Assembly: GCA_015680685.1 (NCBI GenBank)
Contig: MNCI01000125.1
Coordinates: forward strand, 167,583 to 231,582
DNA length: 64,000 nucleotides
Direction: 5' to 3'
DNA from: Gnetum montanum
Lineage: Eukaryota > Streptophyta > Gnetopsida > Gnetales > Gnetaceae
Both the position numbers and the translations under genes were made by a program. This document shows, in pieces, positions 25,196-36,129 of the stretch. The notes beneath the pieces are model-generated. The model had not been told where the DNA came from, did not search any database, and saw only the letters and a list, made by a program, of their open reading frames with translations. The stretch's first letter is position 1; each line of letters opens with the position of its first letter.

Positions 25196-27960
25196 ATGGC
25201 ACCCAAATAAAAGTGCCCGTAGAAAGGAGAACACTCTCAACCACAAGAGAAATGACCCAGAGCTAGAAGGGGCCAGTAGGAACAAGGCCAAGAACAATAA
25301 GAGGTGACCCATGCAATGGGACCTCTTTGTGAGGAGCCCAAAGTGGAATCTTTTTTATAGCTTCTAGAAAAGAAAGTTCCTATAGAACAATCTCAATGAG
25401 GAGAAGTGCTTGGACCTATGCCTAAGCTTGAGGTCACTCTAACTCAAGCATACCTAGACATCATCAAGTCAAAGATCAGTTTTTCAAGATATAAACTTCA
25501 AGCCATTTTTTAAAAATGCTCTAAAGGATGTCAGAACATAATTGTAAACCTCTCCCATGTGGCCAATCATCATGACCAGTGAAGAATGGTACATGGGAGA
25601 GACCTATATCTTCTGGAATAGCCAAAGGCTAGGGTCCATTGTAAAAATTAAGGATATTCAAGTGTCCTACTCAATGGAGCCATTGCATAGGCACTAGGGT
25701 TGCCAAACATCAAAACATAATTGATGAAGATATCAACAAAAGGCAATCCTATGGCAAAAAGGAAGTGGACCCAATGATGTTATAAGGTGGACCATAAGGA
25801 GTATGGAACACTCACACTGGCAGAGTAAATTTATTCTAATATTGTGGCTTATCACGTCAATCCAATAGTGAGGCTAAGTAAGGTGACTACCTTCTCTACT
25901 AGTGCATGTGTCGCTCTAAGCAGGAACTTTCCCATTAACCTTTCATAGATAATTTATTTGAAAATTAAGAAATGCTTCAAGAAGAACAAACATGGAAGGA
26001 GGACCTTGCCATTTCCATGCCTTATAAAAGACTTTGTAAGAGGGTAGGTATTGTTTTCTATTCAAATGACACTCTCAGGCATACTTCCTTGGCCTCATGG
26101 GTAGAAATCATGAAGGACAAAATGCTAGCAACCATCCAAGCAAAGGAGCTACTACCACCATCACCCACTTAGGAGACAGCACTAGAGGGCCATGTAGTTC
26201 TTGAGTGTCTATGACAAATTTGAGAATAGCTCTTAAGAAAATTAGAGCAACAGGTAGGAATGAGTGGAGTGGATCCATCTGTGTATTAGCTAGCAATGAG
26301 TCATCCTAATGAGGTGGCTCGAATAGTTAGTTAGATGGAGAGGGGTGGTTCAATTTTCTCTACCCAAAGAATGAAACTATCTTTGAGGTTAGATCCCATC
26401 ACTTGGAAGGTGACAGTGTTGTTAGAAACACATCATCTATTCCCAAAAATCCTTGGGAATGCCACCAATTTCTTGGTGAGGTTGGAGGAAGCAGAAGATG
26501 CAACTGTCTTGGTGATGTAGCACCAAGGATAGGAAATAGTGGCAGAAGTGGTAGTTGACCATGTAGTTGAAGTATTGAATGTGCTAGTGATGTTTGTACC
26601 ATTTATATCTACACTCCAAGATGTGTAGATGTCCACAGGCATGGTCACAGGAAATTGAATGTAGCCCAACATAAACAACTACTAGAACAACTGGTAGGAA
26701 TTGGACAACCAACTCTAGATATCTTTGATCTTTCAGAGAACAACACTAGAACCCAGTCAAAGCTACTGAATGAAAGGGGAAAATGCATCATTTTGGAAGG
26801 GAAACTACAAATAGCCTAAGAGAAAAATCAATGCTTGGCTACAAAGGTTGCTGGACTTCATGCCCAACTTGTAGAGCAAATAGTCCTTAGCTTGACAATG
26901 ACAAGAGATGAAGCTATCAAATAGCTTTAGGGACAATTTCAAAAGGCTAAGGATAAAGTAGTAATGGCTATCTTCAAACGGTTCATGGTAGAAGCTGAAA
27001 CACATTTAATTACAAAGGAATTTAATTAGATATGCTAAGAAGCTGAAGCACTGACCATGCAAAATCATCGCCTACAAAATGTTGATGCTCAAAGAGATCA
27101 AATTTAAGAATTCATTCATCAATAACAAGAGTAGCTTGCTAGAGTCAACACTAAACTAAGAAAATTGGTCATGGAGAATTGAAATCTATCAATGAAGGAG
27201 GTACACACCTTGTGACAAAAGTCTGCCATCAAAATCACTACCTATAAGAATAAAGCTCTCAAGTTTAAGAGGGTGAAAAATCACTCAGGGACCAGGTTAG
27301 CTTGCAAAAGGAAATTAATGAAAAACAAATCTAGATGGCAAAGGCTAAAGTAAATGAAGCCCTCTAGCAACTCCAGCAAGGAAGAGAAATATGGTAGCCC
27401 ATCCTTGATGAGATTGATGCCTACAACAAAGCAAAGATCAACTTGAAGGAGTTACAAATCGAAGAGATGATAGAGTATATGGAGTTGACCAATCTTTGTT
27501 ATGCAAACTTGGCAATGTTGACAGCCAGAAGACCACAGTCAAAATTGGAGAAGCAAGTGGCTAACTCGTATTTGCTATATGAGGTCAAGTTTAAACACCA
27601 TAAAGACACCAAACAAAAGCTTAAGACTACTAATATTAAACTCAAAGTTCTCAAAGAAGGATTCACAGATCAATGATCCATCACCAAGGACCTAGCTAGA
27701 TGGATGAATGACTATGATGAGCTAAAGAATATAGTATGAGTGTTTAACATTGAATGCAAACAGTTCACTACCTAGTTTTTCAATGTCAAGGAATTGTTTC
27801 CTGTGATCTTGTGTCCTTGGGATGTGCCCATTCCACCCACATTAGGAAAGCTATGTGGATGATGCATGATGCATGATCTCAAGAGTAAGAAGGAGAAAAT
27901 GAAAGCACTACTAGATGCTTTCTGCCTCCCACTTGAAGTTGCAGCAGCAATAGGACAATC
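25196..27960 (+). pseudogene. Accessory ORF behind pol, element C (transposon-protein-like N-terminus, coiled coil)
   Basis: The ORF opens with MAPK at 25,196 and is then broken by many stops. In alternating frames the segment 25,780-26,080 gives YHVNPIVRLSKVTTFSTSA, LPFPCLIK and LCKRVGIVF. This resembles the block '...FPSLITxLCxxAGV...' of the domain annotated as 'putative plant transposon protein' in many plant retroelement ORFs. The second half (26,800-27,720) is rich in Lys, Glu, Gln and Leu and looks like a coiled coil, with an open piece at 27,443-27,676. Athila-group elements carry an env-like or unknown ORF at this position. The domain name is an inference from memory; the function is unknown. 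Confidence 0.5.
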
Positions 27961-28280
27961 ATAGCCTTAACCATTGCTAGTGTGAGAAGCCGATGAAGGT
28001 CCCATAGAGCCTTAAGAACCATCACTACATGGGACCATTTGATCTTCTCCAACAAGCTTCACATCTTCAAGGAACATGTTGTCCAATTTTTAATGAGTTA
28101 TTTCATGGTGTTCAATTTTGTATCTTGAACACCACCATTTTTGTAATTTTTTGATCCATACATCCAAACACTTCATTTTTTGTCAAGTTAGTCAAGTTTT
28201 TTCTTCTGAAAGAAAAGTCAATTAATAATCCCATACCTTCCCAATTTTGTAAAAGAACTTGAGGACAAGTTTTTATTCAG

Positions 28281-28291
28281 TCATGGGGGTA
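28281..28291 (+). other. Polypurine-like tract of element C
   Basis: TCATGGGGGTA directly precedes the 3' LTR. The same place in S, D and E reads TCATGGGGATA or TCATGGGAGTA. It is the expected site for priming plus-strand DNA. Confidence 0.7.
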
Positions 28292-29232
28292 TGATGAGTT
28301 GTTGTTGGTTGGCTACACTAATGAGCCTCATCGATGCAATTGACCACATCAATAAGGCCTCGTCTACAAAGCTCCGTTGATGCATTTCAACCTACATCGA
28401 TGATGCCTCATCGACATAGTTTCTATCCATTACCTATAAATATGCACCTACCTACCACACTTATAGGGAGTCAAGATTTCAGTAGTAGCAAAGCTCTTGC
28501 ATTTTTTCCATTTGAAAGTTAGAATTTTTTTCATAAGTGCCGGTAGTAGGAGTCATTGAGTGTATGGATCTTTATTCAAGCATTGTTGTACCTGAAAATA
28601 ACAATGTATGCAACAATAAAGATGAGCTTTCTAATAAACCTTGTAGCACTTTGGATATATTAGCTCTTTTATTTATGCATTCAATGTTTTAAATTATTTG
28701 TTAATTATTCTCAATTATTTCACAAATATTTTCCAATAATTGGATTAATGAGATTATTAAGATAGATAGATTAAATACATAAGTACAACCACTTCGAGTA
28801 TAACACATATTCACTTGGTAATCCCAATAGCATTATTACTTGGAATGCCTAGTAGCATAACATTTGGTCATCCAACAGTAGATACATGGGTTCAAGATGT
28901 GTACGGAAAGTAGGAATGAATACTTATGTTAGGATTATTAAATGATTAGTTAATTAGCAATTTAGATTAATTAATTAAACTCCTTTTTATCTACATTTCG
29001 AGCACCGACAATATAAAATACAAAATGATAAAAATTGGATGCCTTAGTTACACTTAACCATACTAATGTACATCACAAGTGTAATTAGGAGGACAACGAT
29101 TGACCTTAAGGCTAGATACACTCCCTAAATGGCTAGTGCACTGGAAATGATAAAGTTCACAGAATTCAACTAGATTGCACATAACACTTGTGGTTTGTAT
29201 GGTTGGGTGCAAGGGCACCTCGCTGCTCATCA
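28292..29232 (+). repeat. 3' LTR of element C
   Basis: It begins TGATGAGTTG and ends GCTGCTCATCA, 941 bp. The TATA box is at 28,433-28,442 (CCTATAAATA). U3 holds repeated 'cctcatcgatg' and 'catcaataaggcctcg' words. From the TATA box onward it aligns with the 5' LTR ('gtagcaaagctcttgca', 'gttagaat', 'gtaggagtc'), but the U3 does not align. Confidence 0.85.
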
Positions 29233-29614
29233 CTTTCTTAACAACTAAATTTGTGTAGTAATATAGTATTGTAAGTAATTAATTTTTGGTGTGTAGGTTT
29301 ATGGAAATTAGCCATCATATCTCTCCCTTATTCTTTATCCTTTTTTACTTTCTTTTCCATTTCATTTTCTTTCTCTTTTGATTTGATTTGATCAATTGCA
29401 AGTTATGTGAGGGAGTTAGAGGTAGAGGGCCTTTTGCAATGATTCTTTAGTAAGTTGTTAGAAATATTTATATAACTCTCATATTATGATTCAAAGTTTT
29501 AGTAGGTCTATTGTATTTATGCAAAGGTCCTTCTAGATTGATTGGACCATTATTATGTTTATTTTATTCCCATTGATGAAACCTAATATGTTGGATTACA
29601 AAGTCATGGGGATA

Positions 29615-29848
29615 TGATGAAGAATCATTTTGTCAAGTGCATCAGTTGGTTGAAATATCATAGATGCTATATCATAAATGGTACATCGTAGATGCTACAT
29701 TGCATCTGCATCAATACAGCTCAGTTGGCTACTACATTGCATAAGCTATATTGTAGATGTTATATCACATTTCCTATATCATAGATGCTATATTTCATTT
29801 GCTATAATTAAGCTATGTTGACACATCCTCATTAATGTAGCTAAATTA
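29615..29848 (+). repeat. D LTR, left piece (U3)
   Basis: It starts TGATGAAGAATC. U3 is a degenerate minisatellite of about 18-20 bp words around 'catagatgctatatca' (29,660-29,810). Similar words fill the B LTR. It breaks off at 'ctaaatta' where insertion G begins. Confidence 0.75.
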
Positions 29849-32492
29849 GTGTTGGCACATTTGGCCATTTCATGGAATAGTAAGACTCATTTTAAATATT
29901 ATTGTAGGAATGGGGGAGTGTAAGTGTGCTATTTCATACCATTGGTATGGGATCTAGGGGAGACCATAATATTATTGGTGGAAATAATGATGCACATATG
30001 AAAAACAAGGAATAAATATTGTAAGAGATATTGTGCCAATAATGAATGAATTAACAAGCAAGGAATTCTTCATTGTCAGAAATATGTTCAAGAAATGATC
30101 ATTTGGGTACTGGCAAAGAATGAAAGAAGGAAACTGGAATTGAAAATTAAAAAATTAAAATCAATAGAGTGTATGAATAATAAAACGGGAGAATATCAGT
30201 GGATGTTTGCTAAAATCATGTTTCAAAATTTGCCCACAAATTTTAAAGGCCTGTTCTAGAATGCGCAGGAATTCCGTCATCCATAATCCACATTTAAATT
30301 TATTTCACAAAAAAAAATGGAAGAAGACTCTGGTAGGCAAACAAAACTGTGGTAGCAACAATCTTCTAAGTAGTGCAGTCTGAAAGGGATAGAAGCTCCT
30401 GCACCATGCCAACTGTTCACGAATGCAGACACTACGCAGACAAAATTCGGGCAAAGTTATGAAGGCATTTTTTCGTAGGAAAAAAAATTTCTAAAAATCT
30501 CATCAAAATCATGGTCCACGGCGCCGTGCCTATTCGATTTTTTTTGAAGAATCAGCTTAGATTCTAAAATTGCGCAGGGCTCAAGGTTTCAACGTAGTAT
30601 AGAGGTTCACAATTTCATCACGGTGTGGATTCTGACACAGCACGACGGCCCAAACCCTTGCCGGAAAGCGTGAATGCGGTCTTGGGGTTTTTGTAATGGT
30701 TCACGTAGACAATAAGAAAATTCATGGGTAGGAGGGCTGCAAGGAAAGCAACAAAAACGATGGCAGAAATAAAGTTTCAGGCCTGAAACTGTTTCCATTC
30801 CAGAGACTGGTGCATAAAATCGTGCAAGGTTCTAAGAATAGATCTGTGTTTTAGCCCACCGCCGTGACTTCTGATATTTTGTTGTAGGTGTTTCCTAGCT
30901 GCAACCTCGCCAAACAAGCCTTTTTTCTTAATGAACGCATTTCAAATTTTTAGGTGGTGAAAAAAATGGCAATCACAAATGTCATTCACCCTAGAACCTG
31001 TAATCCGAAATAGCAGCCATGCTCGACGACGATACATCCGATATCACATACCAGTCCACCGAATGCGGCAACAAAGACACAAGGGCATACCAAAACAACT
31101 GAATCCGTAGAGCAAGAGATATTTTAACTGATGCTGGAGTTGCAGTTTAATCTATCACCGAAACTTACCATTAATTTAATTATTCCAAGTGCCCGGCTGA
31201 AGACTTACCTTTAATTTAATTTAATTATTCCAGGTCTTAAAACATTCTTAAAACATTATTTTTCCAACATTATTATATATAAGTTACTACTCATAAAATA
31301 TTTGCAATATTAATGTTAANNNNNNNNNNNNNNNNNNNNNNNNNNNNNNNNNNNNNNNNNNNNNNNNNNNNNNNNNNNNNNNNNNNNNNNNNNNNNNNNN
31401 NNNNNNNNNNNNNNNNNNNNNNNNNNNNNNNNNNNNNNNNNNNNNNNNNNNNNNNNNNNNNNNNNNNNNNNNNNNNNNNNNNNNNNNNNNNNNNNNNNNN
31501 NNNNNNNNNNNNNNNNNNNNNNNNNNNNNNNNNNNNNNNNNNNNNNNNNNNNNNNNNNNNNNNNNNNNNNNNNNNNNNNNNNNNNNNNNNNNNNNNNNNN
31601 NNNNNNGAGCATTTTAGTAGTGAATTTGGTTATTGTGCAATGTATAAGAACTACTTTTGAGATCGTTGTAAGAGAGCCTTTGCTTGTAGTCATGCCGTTG
31701 AACGATTCAATAGTCAAGAGGGTTCAGAAAATATTTGGTATTTTGACGGGACCAGGATAGCTTTTTTTTATCTTTAAAGTGAATCTCCGTGGTATTTCGA
31801 TCAGAAATTGTTAAGTCTTTTGAAGGTTCTATTGAATGCAATTGTTGACATCCATTATCTAGCCAAAATAGAGTCTCGTACGTGGTAGTTTAAGTAGCAA
31901 ATTTTTGGTAGCATAGTCGGATTGTCTTGAAGAAATTGCTTATTTGAGCCTTGGAAGTTTGAACAATTCATAGATATTGAATTTGGGATAGCTTTATTGC
32001 GAAGTGTTTACTTGTTTCATTTTACCTTGTTTAAATATTTGAGGTCTATACAAATCTACTTTTCTTTTCTGTCTATTTTCATCGAATCTTGCTCTATTTC
32101 TAGTTTTCTTGTGGAACTATCTCTTTCTCTGGGGAAAATTAGAAGTAGATTTGTGGAGTTGTGCTCAAATGTTTTTGAAAAATTTTATTTGTTACAAGTA
32201 GGTATTATAAGGACCGCGTAGACTAGGCAATTGAACAAAATAGGAACTCTCAACAACTCACAGTACTTGGCAAAGTTGGTTGAATCTCTTTAAGATAAGT
32301 CTTCTATAGTTTACACATAATGCAATCATTTCATTTTTCACAACCACATGCTGCAACAACACACACACATACTCACATTAACTACTGAGTTTATTTGGAG
32401 GTATCTAGGCCTTGGTGTTGCCAGAGACCAGCAGGCACCTAAATCCTGTTTGAGGACACTCATTGGCGATCGAGTCCCAAACGGTCGCCAAA
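29849..32492. mobile_element. Insertion G of unknown type within the D LTR
   Basis: About 2.64 kb interrupts the D LTR between identical words AATTA (29,844-29,848 and 32,493-32,497), a likely target duplication. The ends are GTGTTGGC and, inverted from the right, TTTTTGGC, so a short imperfect terminal inversion is possible. Base composition at 30,240-31,200 is richer in CG than the neighbours. On the minus strand near 30,650-30,760 one frame gives a hydrophobic stretch (IVFVAFLAALLPMNFLIVYV) beside a good splice-acceptor-like 'gctttccttgcag', but neither is convincing. An assembly gap lies inside. It could be a DNA transposon, a copia derivative or captured host DNA. Confidence 0.45.
31320..31606. 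other. Assembly gap (287 N)
   Basis: A run of undetermined bases lies inside insertion G. Its true length is unknown. Open frames spanning it are artefacts. Confidence 0.99.
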
Positions 32493-33275
32493 AATTACTT
32501 AATGTATCCCCATCAACGTAGTATCTATATTTGCTTATAAATATGTAAATACTTGCCATGTATTTAACATCATTGTGGTCAATAGTGTATCGAAACTCTT
32601 GTAGTTTTACTTTTTAATCTCAGCAAATAGTTAATGAATGCTTGTAGCATGGATTTGAGTTAGTTGTATGATATCTTATTTGAGTGGAATTTTACTTAGA
32701 CACATTCCATGAATGCTAATATGATTAAGATTAATTCACATTCATTACAATACTTTGACATAGAGTACATTTACTTTCTATGTACTTAGTTAATATTTAT
32801 ATTTTCATCCACATTAATCAATTAGTGGAATCAGTGTGATTAGTTTCAAGTGTAAATACATATTTGCTTAGTAATCCCAATAGGGTTATTGCTTGGTTTG
32901 CCCAGTAGCATAACACTTCATAATCCCAATGGTGGCTATGTGAGTTCAGGATGTGTACAACAAACTAGGAACAAACACTCATCATCCTTAGGATAGCTTT
33001 AGATTTAATTTTATTATTAATTAGATTAAATAATTAATTGCTATTGTATTATTTATTTAGTTTAAGGCCCCAACAACATCAATAATCATATGTCTCACTT
33101 TGAACTAAACCATACATGATAAAGCTACAACTAGTTGAAGTGAGAAGACAATAACTTGTGATCACTGTTTAATAGTTTAGATATTACACTAGTTCTATCC
33201 ATAAAATTCAACCAGATTATACATGAATGCTTATGATTTGTATGGTTAGATGTAGGGTATACCCACTTCTCATCA
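32493..33275 (+). repeat. D LTR, right piece (R/U5)
   Basis: It resumes with 'aattacttaatgtatcccc', aligning with 14,925-14,960 of the B LTR. The TATA-like 'cttataaata' is at 32,535-32,544, and the LTR ends CTTCTCATCA at 33,275. Only 5 bp (cctat) separate it from the LTR of E. Confidence 0.75.
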
Positions 33276-33280
33276 CCTAT

Positions 33281-34211
33281 TGATGAGCGGCGAGGCACCC
33301 CTATGCTCAACCATACACATATGAGCATTTCACGCACAATCTAGTCGAATTCCAAGGACTAAGTGCTTATGCGCCTTTGTGGAACAAGGATGGGTTGATT
33401 GATTGTTGTCTTCCCAAACTTACTTGTATGCCATGATTGTATGATTAAGTAAGCTTGAGGCATATGATTTTTATATCTTTTATGTTTTTATGTCCTGTGC
33501 TAATAGGGAAAGAGAGAGATAACTAGGTGACTAATTTAACTTCACTACTCATTAACTAAGTTCTAACTAATCCTAACACCAGAATCCATTCCTACTTGCT
33601 ATACACATCCTGAACTAGTGCAACATTGCTAGGATTACCAAATGCTAATCGTTACTAGGTTACTAAGCATTACACACATGCTCGAAGTGGTTGTGCTTGT
33701 GTAATTTAACGATTTGCCTAATTTATCAAAATGAATGACTATGCTAATAATAGAAATGTAAAGTGCATAAAATAAAATAAATGCATAAGAAAGTCAAATA
33801 AAATAAATGTGTAAGAAAGGAAATCTCAAGTGCTACAAGGATGAATTAAAGAGCTCATCTTTATTGTCATACACAAGGTGTGCTCAGGTACACAATGCTC
33901 GAATAAAGATCCGTCCACACTTAGACCTCCTATTGTAGGCACTTGGAAAATACTCTAACTTTCAAACAGACTACAAGAGTTCCACTACTTGACTCCTTCA
34001 AGACTTCCTCCTTGAAATACTTCTTGTAGACTTTTCAATTGTGCCCCTAGGCACTGTATTTATAGGCTTGGGAGCAACTACTTTAATAATTAGAGTAACC
34101 TCTCTAATTATTAGAATAAATTACTAGAGTAAATGCTCTAATAATTAGAATAAACCACTAGAGTAACTACTCTAATAATTAGAATAACTACTAGAGTAAC
34201 CACTCTCATCA
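33281..34211 (-). repeat. 3' LTR of element E
   Basis: Plus-strand ends are TGATGAG at 33,281 and CTCATCA at 34,211, 931 bp. It aligns with 63,563-64,000. The minus-strand TATA box is at 34,057-34,066 (CCTATAAATA). U3 contains a minisatellite at 34,080-34,206. Confidence 0.88.
34080..34206. repeat. Minisatellite in U3 of element E
   Basis: About four imperfect units of 30-34 bp built from 'actagagtaac' and 'ctctaataattagaata'. The core 'ctctaataattag' is nearly self-complementary (TAATAATTA), so units could form hairpins. It is absent from the other LTRs of the family. Confidence 0.85.
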
Positions 34212-36120
34212 TACTCCCATGACTGAAGAAAACTCGTTCTTGAGTTCCTTACAAAATATTGGGAAGGTATGGGATTATTGACTAATTGACAACTCACGGT
34301 GGAATGGGATGATAGACTCAATGTGTCCAATGAACGGATCAATAAGCATATTACAACGTTAGTCTTCATGACCATTGTGGTGAACACTCATACATAAATG
34401 ACATCCAAGCCTTTATTTGGCAGCTTGTAGAGAAAGAGAGAGAAAGAAAATGAAGCATGTTTCCACCAATGCTAAGATTGCGCCTTTCATTGTTTATCAA
34501 TATCCACACCATTAGACTTGCTCCTTTTGTAAATGCTCTAGTTTTAGTCCATCTTGAGTGCTTCCTCCCATCCTAGTCCATTGTTTGTATGATTGCCATC
34601 TACACACACAACACAATCACAAATGAGCAAGGATAGATAAACCACAATGCAGTTGATACCTTGCTTCAATATGAAGCACATTAGCTGAGTTGTGGTTATG
34701 GTAGAAATTGGTTCGAAGATTTATCCAAGGTGTAGGGGTTAGGAAAATAGAAAAAGGAGAAAATTGAAAGATTTGTGTTAGGGCCCCCACGACTAAGAGT
34801 GAACCTCTAGTAGTTATAAGATGGAAAAACATGAGGAACAAGAAAGATGAAAAATATCAACAACAATGCCAATAAAATGGATGTCATGGATGGGAATGAA
34901 ATAAGAAATGATTATTACAAAAAATGTTTAAGGGAAAGAAGTTAACAATTGCACCAAAAAGAAATGACAGTGGCTCCTCCCTAAAGTAGACTCATGTCCT
35001 TTATGCCCTGACAAACCCACTAACCAAAGAGTTCATAGGCTCTAGGAATGTCATTTGGAAGCAATAGTTAAAAACTTACCCACAAGAATTCACCAAAGAG
35101 AAACAATGCATCAACCCAGAATGGACTAATGATAAAATTTACAATGAGGTGGAAAATGGGAAGAAAGATGGAGAGGAGAGAATAGAATAAAATCCCAAGA
35201 ACAAGGTTATGTAAAGTCCCTTGTGTATTTCATGGTTAAGATAACTGAGTAGAACTCATCTCAAATCTAGACTCAAACAAATCACATCTAGTGACCTTGC
35301 ATCAACACACTTGACCAATCCATCCACTCAAAGCAATAAGAATGCTTCCACAAAGAGTCACCACCATTCCAAGGAGAGCAAGATGGAGAAGCAGGAAGTG
35401 AGAAAGGGCCTTAGTTAGAGAGAACCTTCAGACATGGGTAACATGTCTTTCTAGTTCCATAACCAGTGCTTCTAGCCCATATTACTTTATTATATCTAAG
35501 GGTGTGCTTTGAGTTCTCACTTTTTTTTGCATGAGAACCACACCATATAAAGACTTATTTTTATTCACTCAGCTTCTTGATATTTGATTGTTGGCAAAAT
35601 GGTGAAAAACCTAAGAAAAAGCATCCAAGAATCTAATAGAATGGCTAGCACAAATGCATCGAATCCCCTTGAAATCACACCCTTTTCATCCTTTGAGTCT
35701 TTCCTTGGTTTGAAAAATATCCAGCCACCAATTCATTAACAAGTTTACTTAGAAAAAGGGGACTGTACAGTTCCAAGCCAAAGGAGACTATAGAGTTGCA
35801 TGGGTGAGTGAATGGTGTGGACTCATTTCCTATTTTACCAAAAGAACCATACCTTAATATCAACATCATAATTCAAAGGTAAAAACCAAACATTAGCAAT
35901 CAATATGATATAATTCAAACAACCATCATGAGCACTTATTGGATGACAAATAAATGTAAATCAAGTAGACAAAGAAATAGTAAAAATTTAAACAATGGTA
36001 TAAAACAAAAATAAAAAAGTTGAAAAAATGTGTAAAAAAAATTCAAAAAGAACTAAGGGCCTAAAATGGTTAGCATAGGTGACCATTTTCCCCACGACTG
36101 AGTTGGAAGGAGGAGATCTG
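34212..36120 (-). other. Polypurine-like tract and non-coding 3' region of element E
   Basis: The tract reads, on the minus strand, GTCATGGGAGTA at 34,212-34,223. The next 60 bp match the segments in front of the C and S LTRs ('cataccttcccaa', 'gaactcaagaacgag'). A GA-rich tract at 34,427-34,455 corresponds to the CT-rich tract of S at 42,648-42,677. The words 'gggtgtgctttgagtt' (35,500) match A, B and C. No coding frame was recognised. Confidence 0.65.
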
Positions 36121-36129
36121 AAATAGTAA

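Larger units (their letters stand above)
16468..29232 (+). mobile_element. Element C: Athila-like Ty3/gypsy retrotransposon with extra 3' ORF
   Basis: The order is LTR, primer-binding site, gag, PR, RT, RNase H, IN, a 2 kb non-coding stretch, a decayed accessory ORF, a polypurine-like tract and an LTR, 12.8 kb in all. Every coding block is interrupted by stops or frameshifts. The two LTRs share R/U5 but not U3, and the flanking 5-mers differ ('actac' against 'ctttc'). The element may therefore be a recombinant rather than one insertion. Confidence 0.85.
29233..33275 (+). mobile_element. Element D: 3' end and LTR only, split by insertion G
   Basis: The segment 29,233-29,614 is internal sequence with a TC-rich tract (29,330-29,390) and the tract TCATGGGGATA before the LTR. 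The LTR runs 29,615-29,848 and resumes at 32,493-33,275. Nothing upstream can be assigned to D because C's 3' LTR abuts it. D shares its LTR subfamily with B. No coding sequence was found. Confidence 0.65.

Noticed and set aside
16463-29237. Target site duplication of element C
   Set aside because: actac and ctttc do not match, and the LTRs differ in U3, so no duplication can be claimed.
30607-30798. Possible host membrane-protein exon on the minus strand in insertion G
   Set aside because: The hydrophobic stretch can equally be the pyrimidine tract of an intron end; no neighbouring exon or domain was found, so it is only mentioned within G.
31313-31717. Frames of 115 and 133 codons
   Set aside because: They consist mostly of undetermined bases of the assembly gap.
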